DNA from: Candidatus Uhrbacteria bacterium
GTDB taxonomy: Bacteria > Patescibacteriota > Patescibacteriia > JACQRZ01
NCBI GenBank assembly: GCA_016206175.1
Contig: JACQSB010000020.1
Coordinates: forward strand, 1 to 39,912
Reading direction: 5' to 3'
DNA length: 39,912 nucleotides
Below the pieces are notes generated by a model that saw nothing but the letters and a program-made list of their open reading frames with translations, did no database searches and had not been told where the DNA came from. Position numbers and translations under genes: made by a program. Position 1 is the stretch's first letter, and each line of letters starts with the position of its first letter. This document shows positions 14,201 to 22,913 of this stretch, piece by piece.

Positions 14201-16582
14201 TGCAAGCGCAACGCCTTTTTCATCCTCCGTCTTAAAACGTATCTGGTAAGAGTACTTTTCATCAGCATCCCATGAAAAACTTGCTTTGCCATCTTTATCC
14301 GTACGAATCTCTCGTCCCGGCAGCGTCGTCTCAACCCTTCTGAAGTCGTAGATAGGATACGTTGTCTTCGTATAAGGATCGTACTTTCGTTCGGTGAGCT
14401 CTTTTACATATTCAGTACGCGTAATAGCTACTTGAATAGCTTTATCCGCTATCGGTGATCCATAGTAGAGTTCTTCATCTGTTCCTCCCTCCTCGGCAAG
14501 TCCTCGCGCGATATCAATAGAATGAAGCGATACGGCAAAATTTGCCTTGCTTCCTTCATAGGTAGAATCAATAGATAGAATCGAACGTGCTGGCAGAGAA
14601 ACTACAAATGTTGATGTGCTGATCTGTGCTTCTTCAGAAAACTCCGGCTCAATCGTAGTCGTGTAAATACTCGGCAATCCCCTTCCGGCATCACCGGTGT
14701 CAGGAATAACCGTTGTAAACGTACCCTCTCCGTTTGCATCCAACGTTAATGTGCTTTTCTGGTTATCCCTCTTTGATGCTTCATCGGTATAAAGAATTTT
14801 CAGGCCCGAAACCGGCGTACCGTCAAAAAACTGCGCTTTTGCAGTATACGTGATCTTGTCACCCACAAATCCAACTGCGCGATCTGCCGTTACTGACAGC
14901 GTATAGGCAGGCTTCACGTATGTCTGCACATTTATTTGTTGCGAAGATACTACTGTATCACCATATCGCACAATGATACTATAATATCCCGGCGTGAGAG
15001 ATGCGTAATCGAGTTTGCCAATATACGTGTTTTGGCCACCAAGACGAACAGCTGCTTGCACATATGCATTGTCGTCATCTTTCTCGCCATAGTCGTATGC
15101 GTCCCGCACCTCCACGGATAATTGATTGCCCTTAATATCAGTATCGTCGCGCCGCTTGAGGAATCCCCAAAAATGCACGGTATCAGTTGGCGCATAAATC
15201 GGCTTATCAACAGTAAGACCTTCCCACCACTCATCGGGTTGATAGGCGTTTTGAGAAAACATAGAAAGGAGAAGCGTGTCATCTCCAGAGCTGACTATTA
15301 CAAACGGATATTTTGAGGAATCTTCTTCACTATTCTCCGGCGTTCCGGCCACTTGTTCTTTTGGCGTCGCGAACGATGCAAGCCCTTGGGAATCAGTCGT
15401 ACCAAGTGCTTGTCCGCGATACTCAATGCGTGCGCTTGATACGCCTCGCTTTGTTGCGCCATCGTTAATCCAAACAACTGAATTGGCACCCGCGACAGCT
15501 GAAAATCCTATCAGGTTCGAAATCTGAACCCATGCGGTATCGACTAACTCATCGCCAATATATGCCTCAACACCATAGAATCCTTTGTCAAATTTCTGTG
15601 GAAGTGAAGCATAGGAACTATAATAACCCAGCTCTTCCACTTTCAATTTTTCATCGAATATTTTTTGGTCCTTTGGGAGGTGGAGCTTTATCTCATCGTG
15701 ATATAAAGACCACGACTGCTGTTCATTTTGTATCCTGCTGTATTCAGATAAAAATTCGTTATAGTCCTTAAATCGATAGAGTACAAAACGCGCCTCTTTG
15801 ATATTACCTGCTGAAAGTGCAAAAACCGGGGAGCGTGATGGGACAAATTCCCAAAATGATTTCTCAAAACCCAAGTATGGCGCATCGGGAACATATTCCT
15901 CTTTGCTCTGCGTCTCGAATGTAATCACGGTATCTTCTGATAATAAATCGGCTCCTGTTTTTTCTTTGAGCCCTTTTTTGAGAGTGACGGTGTAGATTGT
16001 CTTATATGCGAGTGGCTCTTGAGGAACAAAAACCAAAGTATAATCTTTTTGTTCAAATTTTCCTTTGACTGCCGGTTGTATATCAAAATACTCCTGAAAC
16101 GGCTCTGCTTCACGATTGAGTGTCAACTCGATTCCGGTTTCAATAGGCACGTCATTGACAAAATTACCGGGAACGGTGCTGGCAACGCCGAATGGAGCTA
16201 TCACTTGATACGCCCAACTTTGTTTTCTCTGCGCGAGAGGTTCCTGGATAGCAAAAGTATAAATGGTATCTGGCTGGAGGTCTTCTGTTGGCTTGAGATC
16301 AAATGTAGTGTCATCGACTGACTGTACAGTCATCTGCACTGTCGGTTCTACCGCAAGCGCTGTTTTCAGCTCCTCCGCCTTAATCGCCCGCGAACTTTTT
16401 ACTCGAAAACTTGTAGTTGGTTCAACGACCAATTCACCCCGTGCTTTCAGGGGCTGCAGTTGAAATGTGACAGCCGGACGCAACAATGCCTTCCCGCCCT
16501 TCCATACATAGAATATTCCTCCCGCCGCAATAACAAGAAGAAGGCTTGCCACGCCGATCACGAGCCATGCACGGTTTGCCAT
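11258..16582 (-). CDS. Alpha-2-macroglobulin family protein with an internal Hint/intein-like domain
   Basis: 1774 aa with N-terminal TM; Ig-like fold repeats; macroglobulin motif EFKDTVYFQTVETDENGHAQASFPLPDNLTSWSTKAEAVT; alpha/alpha TED-like region YATLTACACERNNYLSDL...; Hint domain embedded in frame. Confidence 0.9.
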   Translation of the reverse strand: MANRAWLVIGVASLLLVIAAGGIFYVWKGGKALLRPAVTFQLQPLKARGELVVEPTTSFRVKSSRAIKAEELKTALAVEPTVQMTVQSVDDTTFDLKPTEDLQPDTIYTFAIQEPLAQRKQSWAYQVIAPFGVASTVPGNFVNDVPIETGIELTLNREAEPFQEYFDIQPAVKGKFEQKDYTLVFVPQEPLAYKTIYTVTLKKGLKEKTGADLLSEDTVITFETQSKEEYVPDAPYLGFEKSFWEFVPSRSPVFALSAGNIKEARFVLYRFKDYNEFLSEYSRIQNEQQSWSLYHDEIKLHLPKDQKIFDEKLKVEELGYYSSYASLPQKFDKGFYGVEAYIGDELVDTAWVQISNLIGFSAVAGANSVVWINDGATKRGVSSARIEYRGQALGTTDSQGLASFATPKEQVAGTPENSEEDSSKYPFVIVSSGDDTLLLSMFSQNAYQPDEWWEGLTVDKPIYAPTDTVHFWGFLKRRDDTDIKGNQLSVEVRDAYDYGEKDDDNAYVQAAVRLGGQNTYIGKLDYASLTPGYYSIIVRYGDTVVSSQQINVQTYVKPAYTLSVTADRAVGFVGDKITYTAKAQFFDGTPVSGLKILYTDEASKRDNQKSTLTLDANGEGTFTTVIPDTGDAGRGLPSIYTTTIEPEFSEEAQISTSTFVVSLPARSILSIDSTYEGSKANFAVSLHSIDIARGLAEEGGTDEELYYGSPIADKAIQVAITRTEYVKELTERKYDPYTKTTYPIYDFRRVETTLPGREIRTDKDGKASFSWDADEKYSYQIRFKTEDEKGVALASEHDVYTPYLGSYYGSPLGINLVDKNAPKYYYKIGDEIGVGVERNDGTKMKEGKDSFLYLRVINGTISPFVSDSSDYKDIFTEKYIPNIEIAAAWFSGERYYSTGDYWYGSNLNFNFDSDDRRLDVTITKDKERYRPRETARLAIDVKDAKGQPRKTHVLVSAIDAALKTFGETPTLDSQLYKSLYTQLFIGSTHETPLSSGAEGGGCFLKGTLILTPEGERSIEKLRPGDYVLTRATRSDTTLVPARIWRITSQPSNEYITINGTLSMTSNHRLLVNDRWTSAGAVSVGDKLLNAKGETVSVENVSRKQVVQKVYNIEIENQHTFFAAGIYVHNQEKGGGEGAPRTEFKDTVYFQTVETDENGHAQASFPLPDNLTSWSTKAEAVTPDLYTGYEEISLPVSIPFFVEATVNQTYLEGDNLTVRLRTFGTEAGDKQITYTVESPTLPFSKIEKQGGNSMEIFLGQLPKGLHPLTITARSGTLSDTLVRMIDVRDTYFSKKVGDYQLLKRGKETDFSSLASRVQGYATLTACACERNNYLSDLTLLQFGGIRLDEAAADAIAASLEEKYFADEGAVEQELPAPRDLTSYQRDTGGFGVVRHGGDELYVSALVAQASRYTDLMLYSKQQLESYLYTSMNDQKTDRTRQIYALWGLAGLHKPVLDTLQFYLADKDLTLEEKVYVASALASLGAREKAKEYYESQIRQQLVDQQPYLFVRGLKDGDADLRVTAVLGYLLASVQDESALRSLAYIREYSPTKTRIDLEHSLILAEVIPQLNDEEAVIEYETPSGVQTVTISKDKRFYKRIGAQELAATKIRAKKGNVSILLAYNEGDPSKKNIVDPAIGLDRSYHLKGDTRFTELHDGDLVKITLTPKIDKSVQQDSFEITDYLPSGLRAIESAPYWNGEYDYNELPTVIVQDQGYPIRVDGQRVVFDWYKGSRPFYYYARVVSKGSFRAESAQIQSSATQASVNYSSEDAVMIK
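13196..13579 (-). other. Hint (bacterial intein-like, BIL-type) domain inside the alpha-2-macroglobulin ORF, 128 aa, no homing endonuclease
   Basis: GGG|CFLKGTLILTPEGERSIEKLRPGDYVLTRA...GTLSMTSNHRLLVNDRW...VYNIEIENQHTFFAAGIYVHN|QEKGGG: block A Cys1, block B TxxH, and terminal block G VHN. Confidence 0.9.
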
Positions 16583-16622
16583 AAATATACGTTATAAATA
16601 TAAAGAATGATCAATGGGGTAA

Positions 16623-16742
16623 TTACTTTGTTTTCCCGACTATTTGCGTTCGCGTCTGATAGGCTTTTCTGATGCGAAAACTACTGGGGGTACGATATTG
16701 GGCCTTGCCCTGATTTCCTTTTGTCCGTGAATAGTTTTTCAT
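16623..16742 (-). CDS. Small basic protein, 39 aa (not in the ORF track)
   Basis: MKNYSRTKGNQGKAQYRTPSSFRIRKAYQTRTQIVGKTK*. The ATG overlaps the mltG TGA as ATGA, the same 4-bp overlap seen at the rseP-PAP2 and PAP2-mltG junctions. Confidence 0.55.
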   Translation of the reverse strand: MKNYSRTKGNQGKAQYRTPSSFRIRKAYQTRTQIVGKTK

Positions 16743-17734
16743 AGATATTGCAGTTTTTTCTTCTTGTGCTCATCAAACGTCTTGCTGTAATAGACATTCC
16801 CCTTCGCATCGGTCAAAAAAAATAAAAAATCATTTTTTATTGGGTACAGCGCTGCCTTCAAAGATGAAAGGCCGGGGTTTCCGATAGGACCCGGCGGCAA
16901 GCCTTTATACTTGTATGTATTATACAATGAGTCGATTGCCAGATCAACAGATTTGGCCTGGGGGTCTTTCTTACCAGTGATGAAGTTTATGGTAGAATCA
17001 GCCTGTAGTGGCATACCTTGCGCGATCCTTCGCCGGAAAATATCTGAAACCATACGGCGATCTTGCTCACTCGTCACTTCCTTTTCGATAATACTGGCAA
17101 GCGTTACAATTTGATGTATTGTATATCCTTGGCTTTGCGCTTCCCGACGCATATTTTCCGTCATTTTTTCGCCAAAAGTTCCCAGCACTTTCCGTATGAT
17201 CGACGCGCTTTCAGCATCTTCAAAAACCCGATAGGTATCAGGAAAAAGATATCCTTCCAAAGGATCATTAGTTGGAAGCCCCGCAAGAAACGGATATTCA
17301 TTGCTCCAATTCTGCCGAACGGCTTTGCTAAACTCATCGACAGTTACAAGATCAATACTGGCGAGATATTCGGCAATTTGTTGCGTTGTCCATCCTTCAA
17401 TAAAACGGATTGTGGTTTCTTTCCTATCGGGTCCACCCACAAACAAACGGTATACCCCGTACATACTCGTTGATTTTGGTATCGTGTAGGTACCGGCCTG
17501 TATCAGTTTTCCTCCTTCGAATCTCCAGACGAGATAAAAAATCGCATCGTTCATAATAACTCCGTTTACAGCCAATCCTCTTGCGATATCATCCACACTA
17601 TCTCCCTGATTGACGATATAGCGTATAGAGCTTGTATCCGATGATTGCGGAGCAAAGAATAAGTAGGAAAAAGCGCCGGCTATCAGAAGCGCAATAACAA
17701 GCACACCGACAAACAATCGGAATATCGAATTCAT
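16739..17734 (-). CDS. mltG: Endolytic transglycosylase MltG (YceG-like)
   Basis: 331 aa; N-terminal TM; IRFIEGWTTQQIAEYL, TLASIIEKEV, SLYNTYKYKGLPPGPIGNPGLSSLKAALYP. Confidence 0.97.
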   Translation of the reverse strand: MNSIFRLFVGVLVIALLIAGAFSYLFFAPQSSDTSSIRYIVNQGDSVDDIARGLAVNGVIMNDAIFYLVWRFEGGKLIQAGTYTIPKSTSMYGVYRLFVGGPDRKETTIRFIEGWTTQQIAEYLASIDLVTVDEFSKAVRQNWSNEYPFLAGLPTNDPLEGYLFPDTYRVFEDAESASIIRKVLGTFGEKMTENMRREAQSQGYTIHQIVTLASIIEKEVTSEQDRRMVSDIFRRRIAQGMPLQADSTINFITGKKDPQAKSVDLAIDSLYNTYKYKGLPPGPIGNPGLSSLKAALYPIKNDFLFFLTDAKGNVYYSKTFDEHKKKKLQYL

Positions 17735-18243
17735 AAAACCGGCTTATTACTTACTCTGTGATCGATATACTTACCGATAGCTGCTGCAAACAAACCGACG
17801 CCAAATCCGGCAAGAATATCGCTTGGGTAGTGGACGCCTGCCATTATTCGAGCAACACCGATCAAGACTGCAATGACGATGGCGTAGACACCCCGCGTGC
17901 GCGGCGCACAAAGAAAAATACTTGCCGCTAACGCCATTGCAAGTGCCGCATGATCAGAGGGGAATGAATCATGCAAATAGTGCGTATCGAATAATGGCTG
18001 CGCATCGAGGGATACGAATGGCCGATCACGATACCAAACCAGAGATATCAAGGCATTGATCCCGTACGCTAGTGCCAGAGATGGAAGCGAAAGTTTTATG
18101 CAACGCTTCCATCTCGCAAAGCGCAGGAATAAAAGAGGATAGGCAAAAATTGCAAAACGCGCAAAAATAATTACAAGGCCTTGAACAAGGGGGTAGTGCA
18201 GCGCAATGCCATGGAACGCCTTAAATAGGAATGTATCAATCAT
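17731..18243 (-). CDS. PAP2 family phosphatase (BcrC/undecaprenyl-diphosphatase-like)
   Basis: YRDRPF, SFPSDHAALAMA, ARIMAGVHYPSDILAG motifs; multi-TM. Confidence 0.88.
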   Translation of the reverse strand: MIDTFLFKAFHGIALHYPLVQGLVIIFARFAIFAYPLLFLRFARWKRCIKLSLPSLALAYGINALISLVWYRDRPFVSLDAQPLFDTHYLHDSFPSDHAALAMALAASIFLCAPRTRGVYAIVIAVLIGVARIMAGVHYPSDILAGFGVGLFAAAIGKYIDHRVSNKPVL

Positions 18244-19313
18244 CGAATCAGATTACCGATATCACGAGCAGTAACGAGCACGAGGAGACCCAACAAAATA
18301 ACAAATCCGATAAGGTGGATAGCATTTTCAATTTCTGGACGCATAGAACGGCGACGGACCCCTTCGATCAAAGCAAAAAGAATGCGGCCGCCATCCAATG
18401 CGGGAATCGGCAATACGTTAAATATTCCCAGACTCAAAGAAATAAGCGCCATAAGATTCAGGAGATAGGAAAAGCCGAGTTCCGCAGCCTTTGCCGTATG
18501 TTTTGCAATACCGACAGGTCCCACAAATCCATCAAATTGAAGTGTTCGGATCGCGCTGCCTAACGTCTGAAAAATAGTTTGCACAAGCGCTATGGTAGTG
18601 CGGCCTGCTTCGTAGAATGCAATCGGCAATGGGTATGATACCGTACCGATCGCGATCAACTCAATGCCGAATGTAGCTTTCGTGTTCTCGCCGCGAATAG
18701 ACGGGGCGATACGAAGAGTCCGTTTTTGGCCCCCGCGTTTGATATCGATCGGAAGCTCGATGCCTGATTTCGTTCCAACGAATTCCTGCACGGAAGCTAT
18801 TGAAGGAAATTCCACGCCATCTATCTTTTCTATGATATCCCCTGCTTGCAAACCTCCGAGAGCTGCCGGCGTATCAGACAGTACACCAATTACCTGAATA
18901 TGTTTGTCGCGAATGTCTGCACTTGCAGAAAGCCCATCAATGCTTTGTGGCATACCGATGCTAAACCCTATGGTAAAGACAAGCACGGTAAAAGCGATAT
19001 TCATAAACACGCCCGCACCGAGCACAATTATTCTTTGCCAGATTGGTTTTGCAACAAAACTATCCGAATCGCTTGCTGATTCGCCCTGCTCTCCTTTGAG
19101 TTTTACAAACCCTCCGAACGGCAGCCAATTCAACGTATATGTCGTCCGTTTACCCTTCTTGATGATCGCAGCACGCGGCGGGAAACCAAGACCGAACTCC
19201 TCAACAGCTATGCCGAATATTCTTGCGGCAATAAAGTGTCCCCATTCATGGAGCAAAACAAGAAAACTTAAAATAATAAGAAATAATGCTGTCGTACTGA
19301 TGATTTCAAGCAT
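18240..19313 (-). CDS. rseP: RIP/site-2 metalloprotease RseP
   Basis: HEWGH active site, single PDZ domain (GGLQAGDIIEKIDGVEF), NVLPIPALDGGRI motif. Confidence 0.95.
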   Translation of the reverse strand: MLEIISTTALFLIILSFLVLLHEWGHFIAARIFGIAVEEFGLGFPPRAAIIKKGKRTTYTLNWLPFGGFVKLKGEQGESASDSDSFVAKPIWQRIIVLGAGVFMNIAFTVLVFTIGFSIGMPQSIDGLSASADIRDKHIQVIGVLSDTPAALGGLQAGDIIEKIDGVEFPSIASVQEFVGTKSGIELPIDIKRGGQKRTLRIAPSIRGENTKATFGIELIAIGTVSYPLPIAFYEAGRTTIALVQTIFQTLGSAIRTLQFDGFVGPVGIAKHTAKAAELGFSYLLNLMALISLSLGIFNVLPIPALDGGRILFALIEGVRRRSMRPEIENAIHLIGFVILLGLLVLVTARDIGNLIR

Positions 19314-19321
19314 GGATGTAA

Positions 19322-19888
19322 TTATATAGTCATTATGTCTTGCTCTTTTTTGGCAGCAGCTGTTTCAACCGCATCAACAAATTCCTTTGTCATTTCATCA
19401 AGCTTTTTTAACAGTTGAAACTTATCGTCCTCGGTAATCTCCTTATTCCGCTGTGCCTGCATGATAGTATCACGAATATCGTCACGAACACCACGCAGTG
19501 CGATTCTTGCTTTTTCTGTTCGCTCTCTTAGCAGTTTCGTAAGATTCTTTCGATTTTCTTCGGTAAGGGTGGGAAGTGAAACACGAACTGATGCGCCGTC
19601 ATTCGATGCTTGTGCTCCAATGTTTGCTGCAGCAATTGCTTTCTCGATTTCTTTCAACACTGATGTATCCCATGGTGTTATCAGAATCGACCGTGCATCC
19701 GGTATGCTGATGGTGCCAAGATGCAGTATCGGCGTCATCGTGCCGTAAGCATCAACGAGGATCTGATCAACAAGCGCAGCATTCGCTCTCCCTGTGCGAA
19801 GCCGACCTATCTCGTCACGGAAGTGTTCTACGTGAGTTTCAAAGCTTTCTTTCTTGGATTTAAGATCGATCATAGTGGTATGATCCAT
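19322..19888 (-). CDS. frr: Ribosome recycling factor
   Basis: 188 aa; LRTGRANAALVDQILVDAYGTMTPI, LTEENRKNLTKLLRERTEKARIALRGVRDD. Confidence 0.97.
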   Translation of the reverse strand: MDHTTMIDLKSKKESFETHVEHFRDEIGRLRTGRANAALVDQILVDAYGTMTPILHLGTISIPDARSILITPWDTSVLKEIEKAIAAANIGAQASNDGASVRVSLPTLTEENRKNLTKLLRERTEKARIALRGVRDDIRDTIMQAQRNKEITEDDKFQLLKKLDEMTKEFVDAVETAAAKKEQDIMTI

Positions 19889-19912
19889 TATTCATTATGA
19901 GTAAATGGGGTA

Positions 19913-21031
19913 TTAATAAAAATCCTCTTCCGGGGTATAAAAGAAGCGTGATTTTTTTGATGGTGTTCGCAGCCCAAGATAGAGGATCGATGAATTATTG
20001 GTGTCAATGCTGATGACTGAGCCGGCGCGTTGCGGAGGCAGCGGTTGCGTATGCCACGTCTTTCCTCCATCCGAACTGCGGAAAAAAGTGTGCTCGGTTG
20101 TGTAATAAATCTCAGAGTCATTTTCTGGATTTACCGCCAAAGCGAAAATAGCGGTATCATCGTTTGTCGTCAAGAGACCAAGGCGTTCCCATGCTCTTCC
20201 TCCATTTAACGTGCGGTAGAGCCCTGCGCGTGATGCATAGATGAGCGAGTTCTGGCGCGAGAGCATCTGTAATCCTCGATATACATCGCGTTTCGGAAAA
20301 TCACGATAGAGCGATTCGGAAATCATCTTCCATGAGCGCCCTTTATCTTCACTGCGGAATATATCGCCGGCAGCGGTTGCGGCGTAGAGAATGGATGGAT
20401 CAAATCGATCGACAAGAATGGTACGCAACGATGCATCCGCGAATCGGTAGAGTGCCTTCCATGTGGTGCCGCGATCAGTGCTTTGGAATATATCACCGCC
20501 ATTGGTCGCCACATAAAGAATGTGCGGCGAAAGCGTATCAACTGCTATACTCGTCAACTCGACATCTGCGCGCGTTTCATCAAGTATGATATACCAACTC
20601 GTTGCGCAATCAGAAGTCTTGAAGAGCTGTTTCGGAGTAAGGGCATAGAGAACACAGCGGGAGCTGTAATCAAATGCCAATGAGACGATCCGCTGGCCGG
20701 GAATAATCTGTGTCCATGATTCGCCGGCATTCTCTGAAGCAAACACACCGCTTGCGTCGGTCCCGATATAGACCAAATTTGAATTACGCGGATCAACAGC
20801 TATGGAACGTACCTCGATGTCGGAAAGTCTATTTTTTTTACCGGCTTCAGAAATCTGCAAGGCTTTCGCCGACCAGGAAACACCGCGGTCAGCTGATTTG
20901 AAAATACCGGGAACATTTTGCGCTGAAAGCTTGAGAGTGCAACCGGCGCCTAAAAAGAGTAACGAACCGAGAGCAAATACAATGACACCTGCCTTTCGTG
21001 CATACATTTTCCAACCGTAAAATCGTGTCAT
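19913..21031 (-). CDS. Lipoprotein with Asp-box (BNR/Ycf48/VPS10-like) beta-propeller
   Basis: Lipobox-like FLGAGC; repeats SADRGVSW, SENAGESW, STDRGTTW, SEDKGRSW, TLNGGRAW, SSDGGKTW. Confidence 0.85.
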   Translation of the reverse strand: MTRFYGWKMYARKAGVIVFALGSLLFLGAGCTLKLSAQNVPGIFKSADRGVSWSAKALQISEAGKKNRLSDIEVRSIAVDPRNSNLVYIGTDASGVFASENAGESWTQIIPGQRIVSLAFDYSSRCVLYALTPKQLFKTSDCATSWYIILDETRADVELTSIAVDTLSPHILYVATNGGDIFQSTDRGTTWKALYRFADASLRTILVDRFDPSILYAATAAGDIFRSEDKGRSWKMISESLYRDFPKRDVYRGLQMLSRQNSLIYASRAGLYRTLNGGRAWERLGLLTTNDDTAIFALAVNPENDSEIYYTTEHTFFRSSDGGKTWHTQPLPPQRAGSVISIDTNNSSILYLGLRTPSKKSRFFYTPEEDFY

Positions 21032-21044
21032 GAGTAGAATGACT

Positions 21045-21737
21045 TTATAAAAAAAGGAGGTCGACGCATCCTTGCGGATCTACATGCGACCGGAATGCCC
21101 GATATGCAAGACGAAGTCTCGCATACAGAGCAAGGGATCGTTCCAGATTTTGAACATCTGTGCTCCGACGAATGTGAATTGATAGAAATGACTCGCATGC
21201 CGCAAAGTCGTCAGTGCCCAACTCTTCAGAAGCAGCCAGGGATGGTCGACGATCGGCCCCTATCAACGTTTGCATGGTGTTCATGATATATGTATTTGGT
21301 AACGACGGTCTCTGCAACGCAAACCGGATCGTATGGCAGCGCGAAACAACCGTAGGAAGCAAATCTTTCATGCTCTTTGCAAATAACATAAAAATCGTGC
21401 CTCTCGGAGGTTCTTCGAGTATTTTTAATAATGCATTTGCCGCTTCACGCGTCATTGCATTTGCCGAAGCAATTATTACGAATGTCAACTGATCTGCGGG
21501 AGCCGCTCGCGATAATCGGGAAATCAATCCGCGTATCTGCACGATTGAGATACTGCCACCATCCTCCTCTGGCTCACAGTCAATGCGAAATGCTGAGGGT
21601 AATGAATCGATCAATGAACGTATGCAGTGATCCATCTCTCCGATATCGGTACCTATGCAAAGATACGCATGGTGAAGAGCGTTTCGTTGTGCCACTGCTT
21701 GAAGATATCGGAACGGTATTGATTCCTGCTTCGCCAT
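21045..21737 (-). CDS. DNA polymerase III delta'-like (AAA clamp-loader-like) protein
   Basis: ALHHAYLCIGTDIGE..., SIVQIRGLISRLS, ANAMTREAANALLKILEEPPRGTIFML, LLPTVVSRCHTIRF; no P-loop. Start at the internal Met MAKQESIPFRYLQ. Confidence 0.8.
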   Translation of the reverse strand: MAKQESIPFRYLQAVAQRNALHHAYLCIGTDIGEMDHCIRSLIDSLPSAFRIDCEPEEDGGSISIVQIRGLISRLSRAAPADQLTFVIIASANAMTREAANALLKILEEPPRGTIFMLFAKSMKDLLPTVVSRCHTIRFALQRPSLPNTYIMNTMQTLIGADRRPSLAASEELGTDDFAACESFLSIHIRRSTDVQNLERSLALYARLRLAYRAFRSHVDPQGCVDLLFL

Positions 21738-21781
21738 ATGACGGATCATATCACATCTCAAAACGAGGTTCAAGACGAGGT

Positions 21782-22900
21782 TCAAGGAATCTGCAAAACG
21801 GAAAGTACCTTCTCTGCAGCTGTCCGCCACGAATACCGAGCTGCGTTTGCAAATCCTGCATCGCGAAGCCTTGCTCGCATGGCAGTATCAGATATTGCCT
21901 GCAGCACGGTTTGAGAACATTGTTCTTTATCTTGCGCATCGCAATACAATGCCGCATCACCGGCAACTTCAGGGAGCGCTCCCGCGCGGGAACATACGAC
22001 TAGTATGCCGCATGATTGCGCTTCGATAACCGGCAACCCAAATCCTTCATACTTGCTTAAAAAAAGCATTGCTTCAGCTCCGCATATCAACGCGATTTTA
22101 TCCTCTTCGGAAATCCACCCTAGGTGGATAATATGGTTTTTTACCGGACTTTGTCCTATTTGTGCAAGCACTGCATCGCTGCCATATCCAAGCGGACCGA
22201 TCAATACGAGCGAACCGGGATACCCCGATTTTTTCATCTGTTCAAACGTTTCAATCACGGCTGACGTATTCTTCCTGGTGTCTATGCGACCGACCGAGAT
22301 AATGTATGGCTGATTCACATGATATTTTTTCAGAGCCGGCAGTACCTCTTTGATGCCACGGGGGTAATACTGATTGTGATCGCACCCAAGACCGATAACA
22401 TGCAATCCGGAAGGATCAATCTTATAGTTTGCGAGTATCTCTTGTTTGCTGAATTCAGATATCGTAATGATGCGTGATGCATGTCGCATCGCATAAGCGG
22501 TAGAAAATCGCAGATTTGAAAGTTCTTTGCCCGCATAACACTGCGGATACCGCAAAAAACCGACGTCATGGATAGTCGTTACGGTTCGCTTCGGATGGAT
22601 AAGAGGGATCGCATGCGCAGGGACAAAAAGAACATCAGGAGGCTTTATGAACATCTCAAGCGAGAGTCTCGCTTGCGTCCAAAAATGCCGCAGCGGCCAT
22701 GAAAGCACACGCAGTGCAACACTCTTGCACCGAGCTACATCGGCATCATCAGCTGATAGTGCCGCATTCAAATAAAGAACAAGTTGATCATCGCGAAGCT
22801 CGCCTAATTCTATAAGGCTGCGAATGATATGCCACGAATACCATTCCGTACCTGTCTTTACTTGACGAAACGCGCGCGACGCATCAATGCCTATCGTCAT
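21782..22900 (-). CDS. Glycosyltransferase family 1/GT4
   Basis: GIDASRAFRQVKTGTEWYSWHI, IDTRKNTSAVIETFEQMK, LSKYEGFGLPVIEAQSCGILVVCSRAGALPEVAGDAAL. Confidence 0.92.
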   Translation of the reverse strand: MTIGIDASRAFRQVKTGTEWYSWHIIRSLIELGELRDDQLVLYLNAALSADDADVARCKSVALRVLSWPLRHFWTQARLSLEMFIKPPDVLFVPAHAIPLIHPKRTVTTIHDVGFLRYPQCYAGKELSNLRFSTAYAMRHASRIITISEFSKQEILANYKIDPSGLHVIGLGCDHNQYYPRGIKEVLPALKKYHVNQPYIISVGRIDTRKNTSAVIETFEQMKKSGYPGSLVLIGPLGYGSDAVLAQIGQSPVKNHIIHLGWISEEDKIALICGAEAMLFLSKYEGFGLPVIEAQSCGILVVCSRAGALPEVAGDAALYCDAQDKEQCSQTVLQAISDTAMRARLRDAGFANAARYSWRTAAEKVLSVLQIP

Positions 22901-22913
22901 GGAGTTGAATTGT

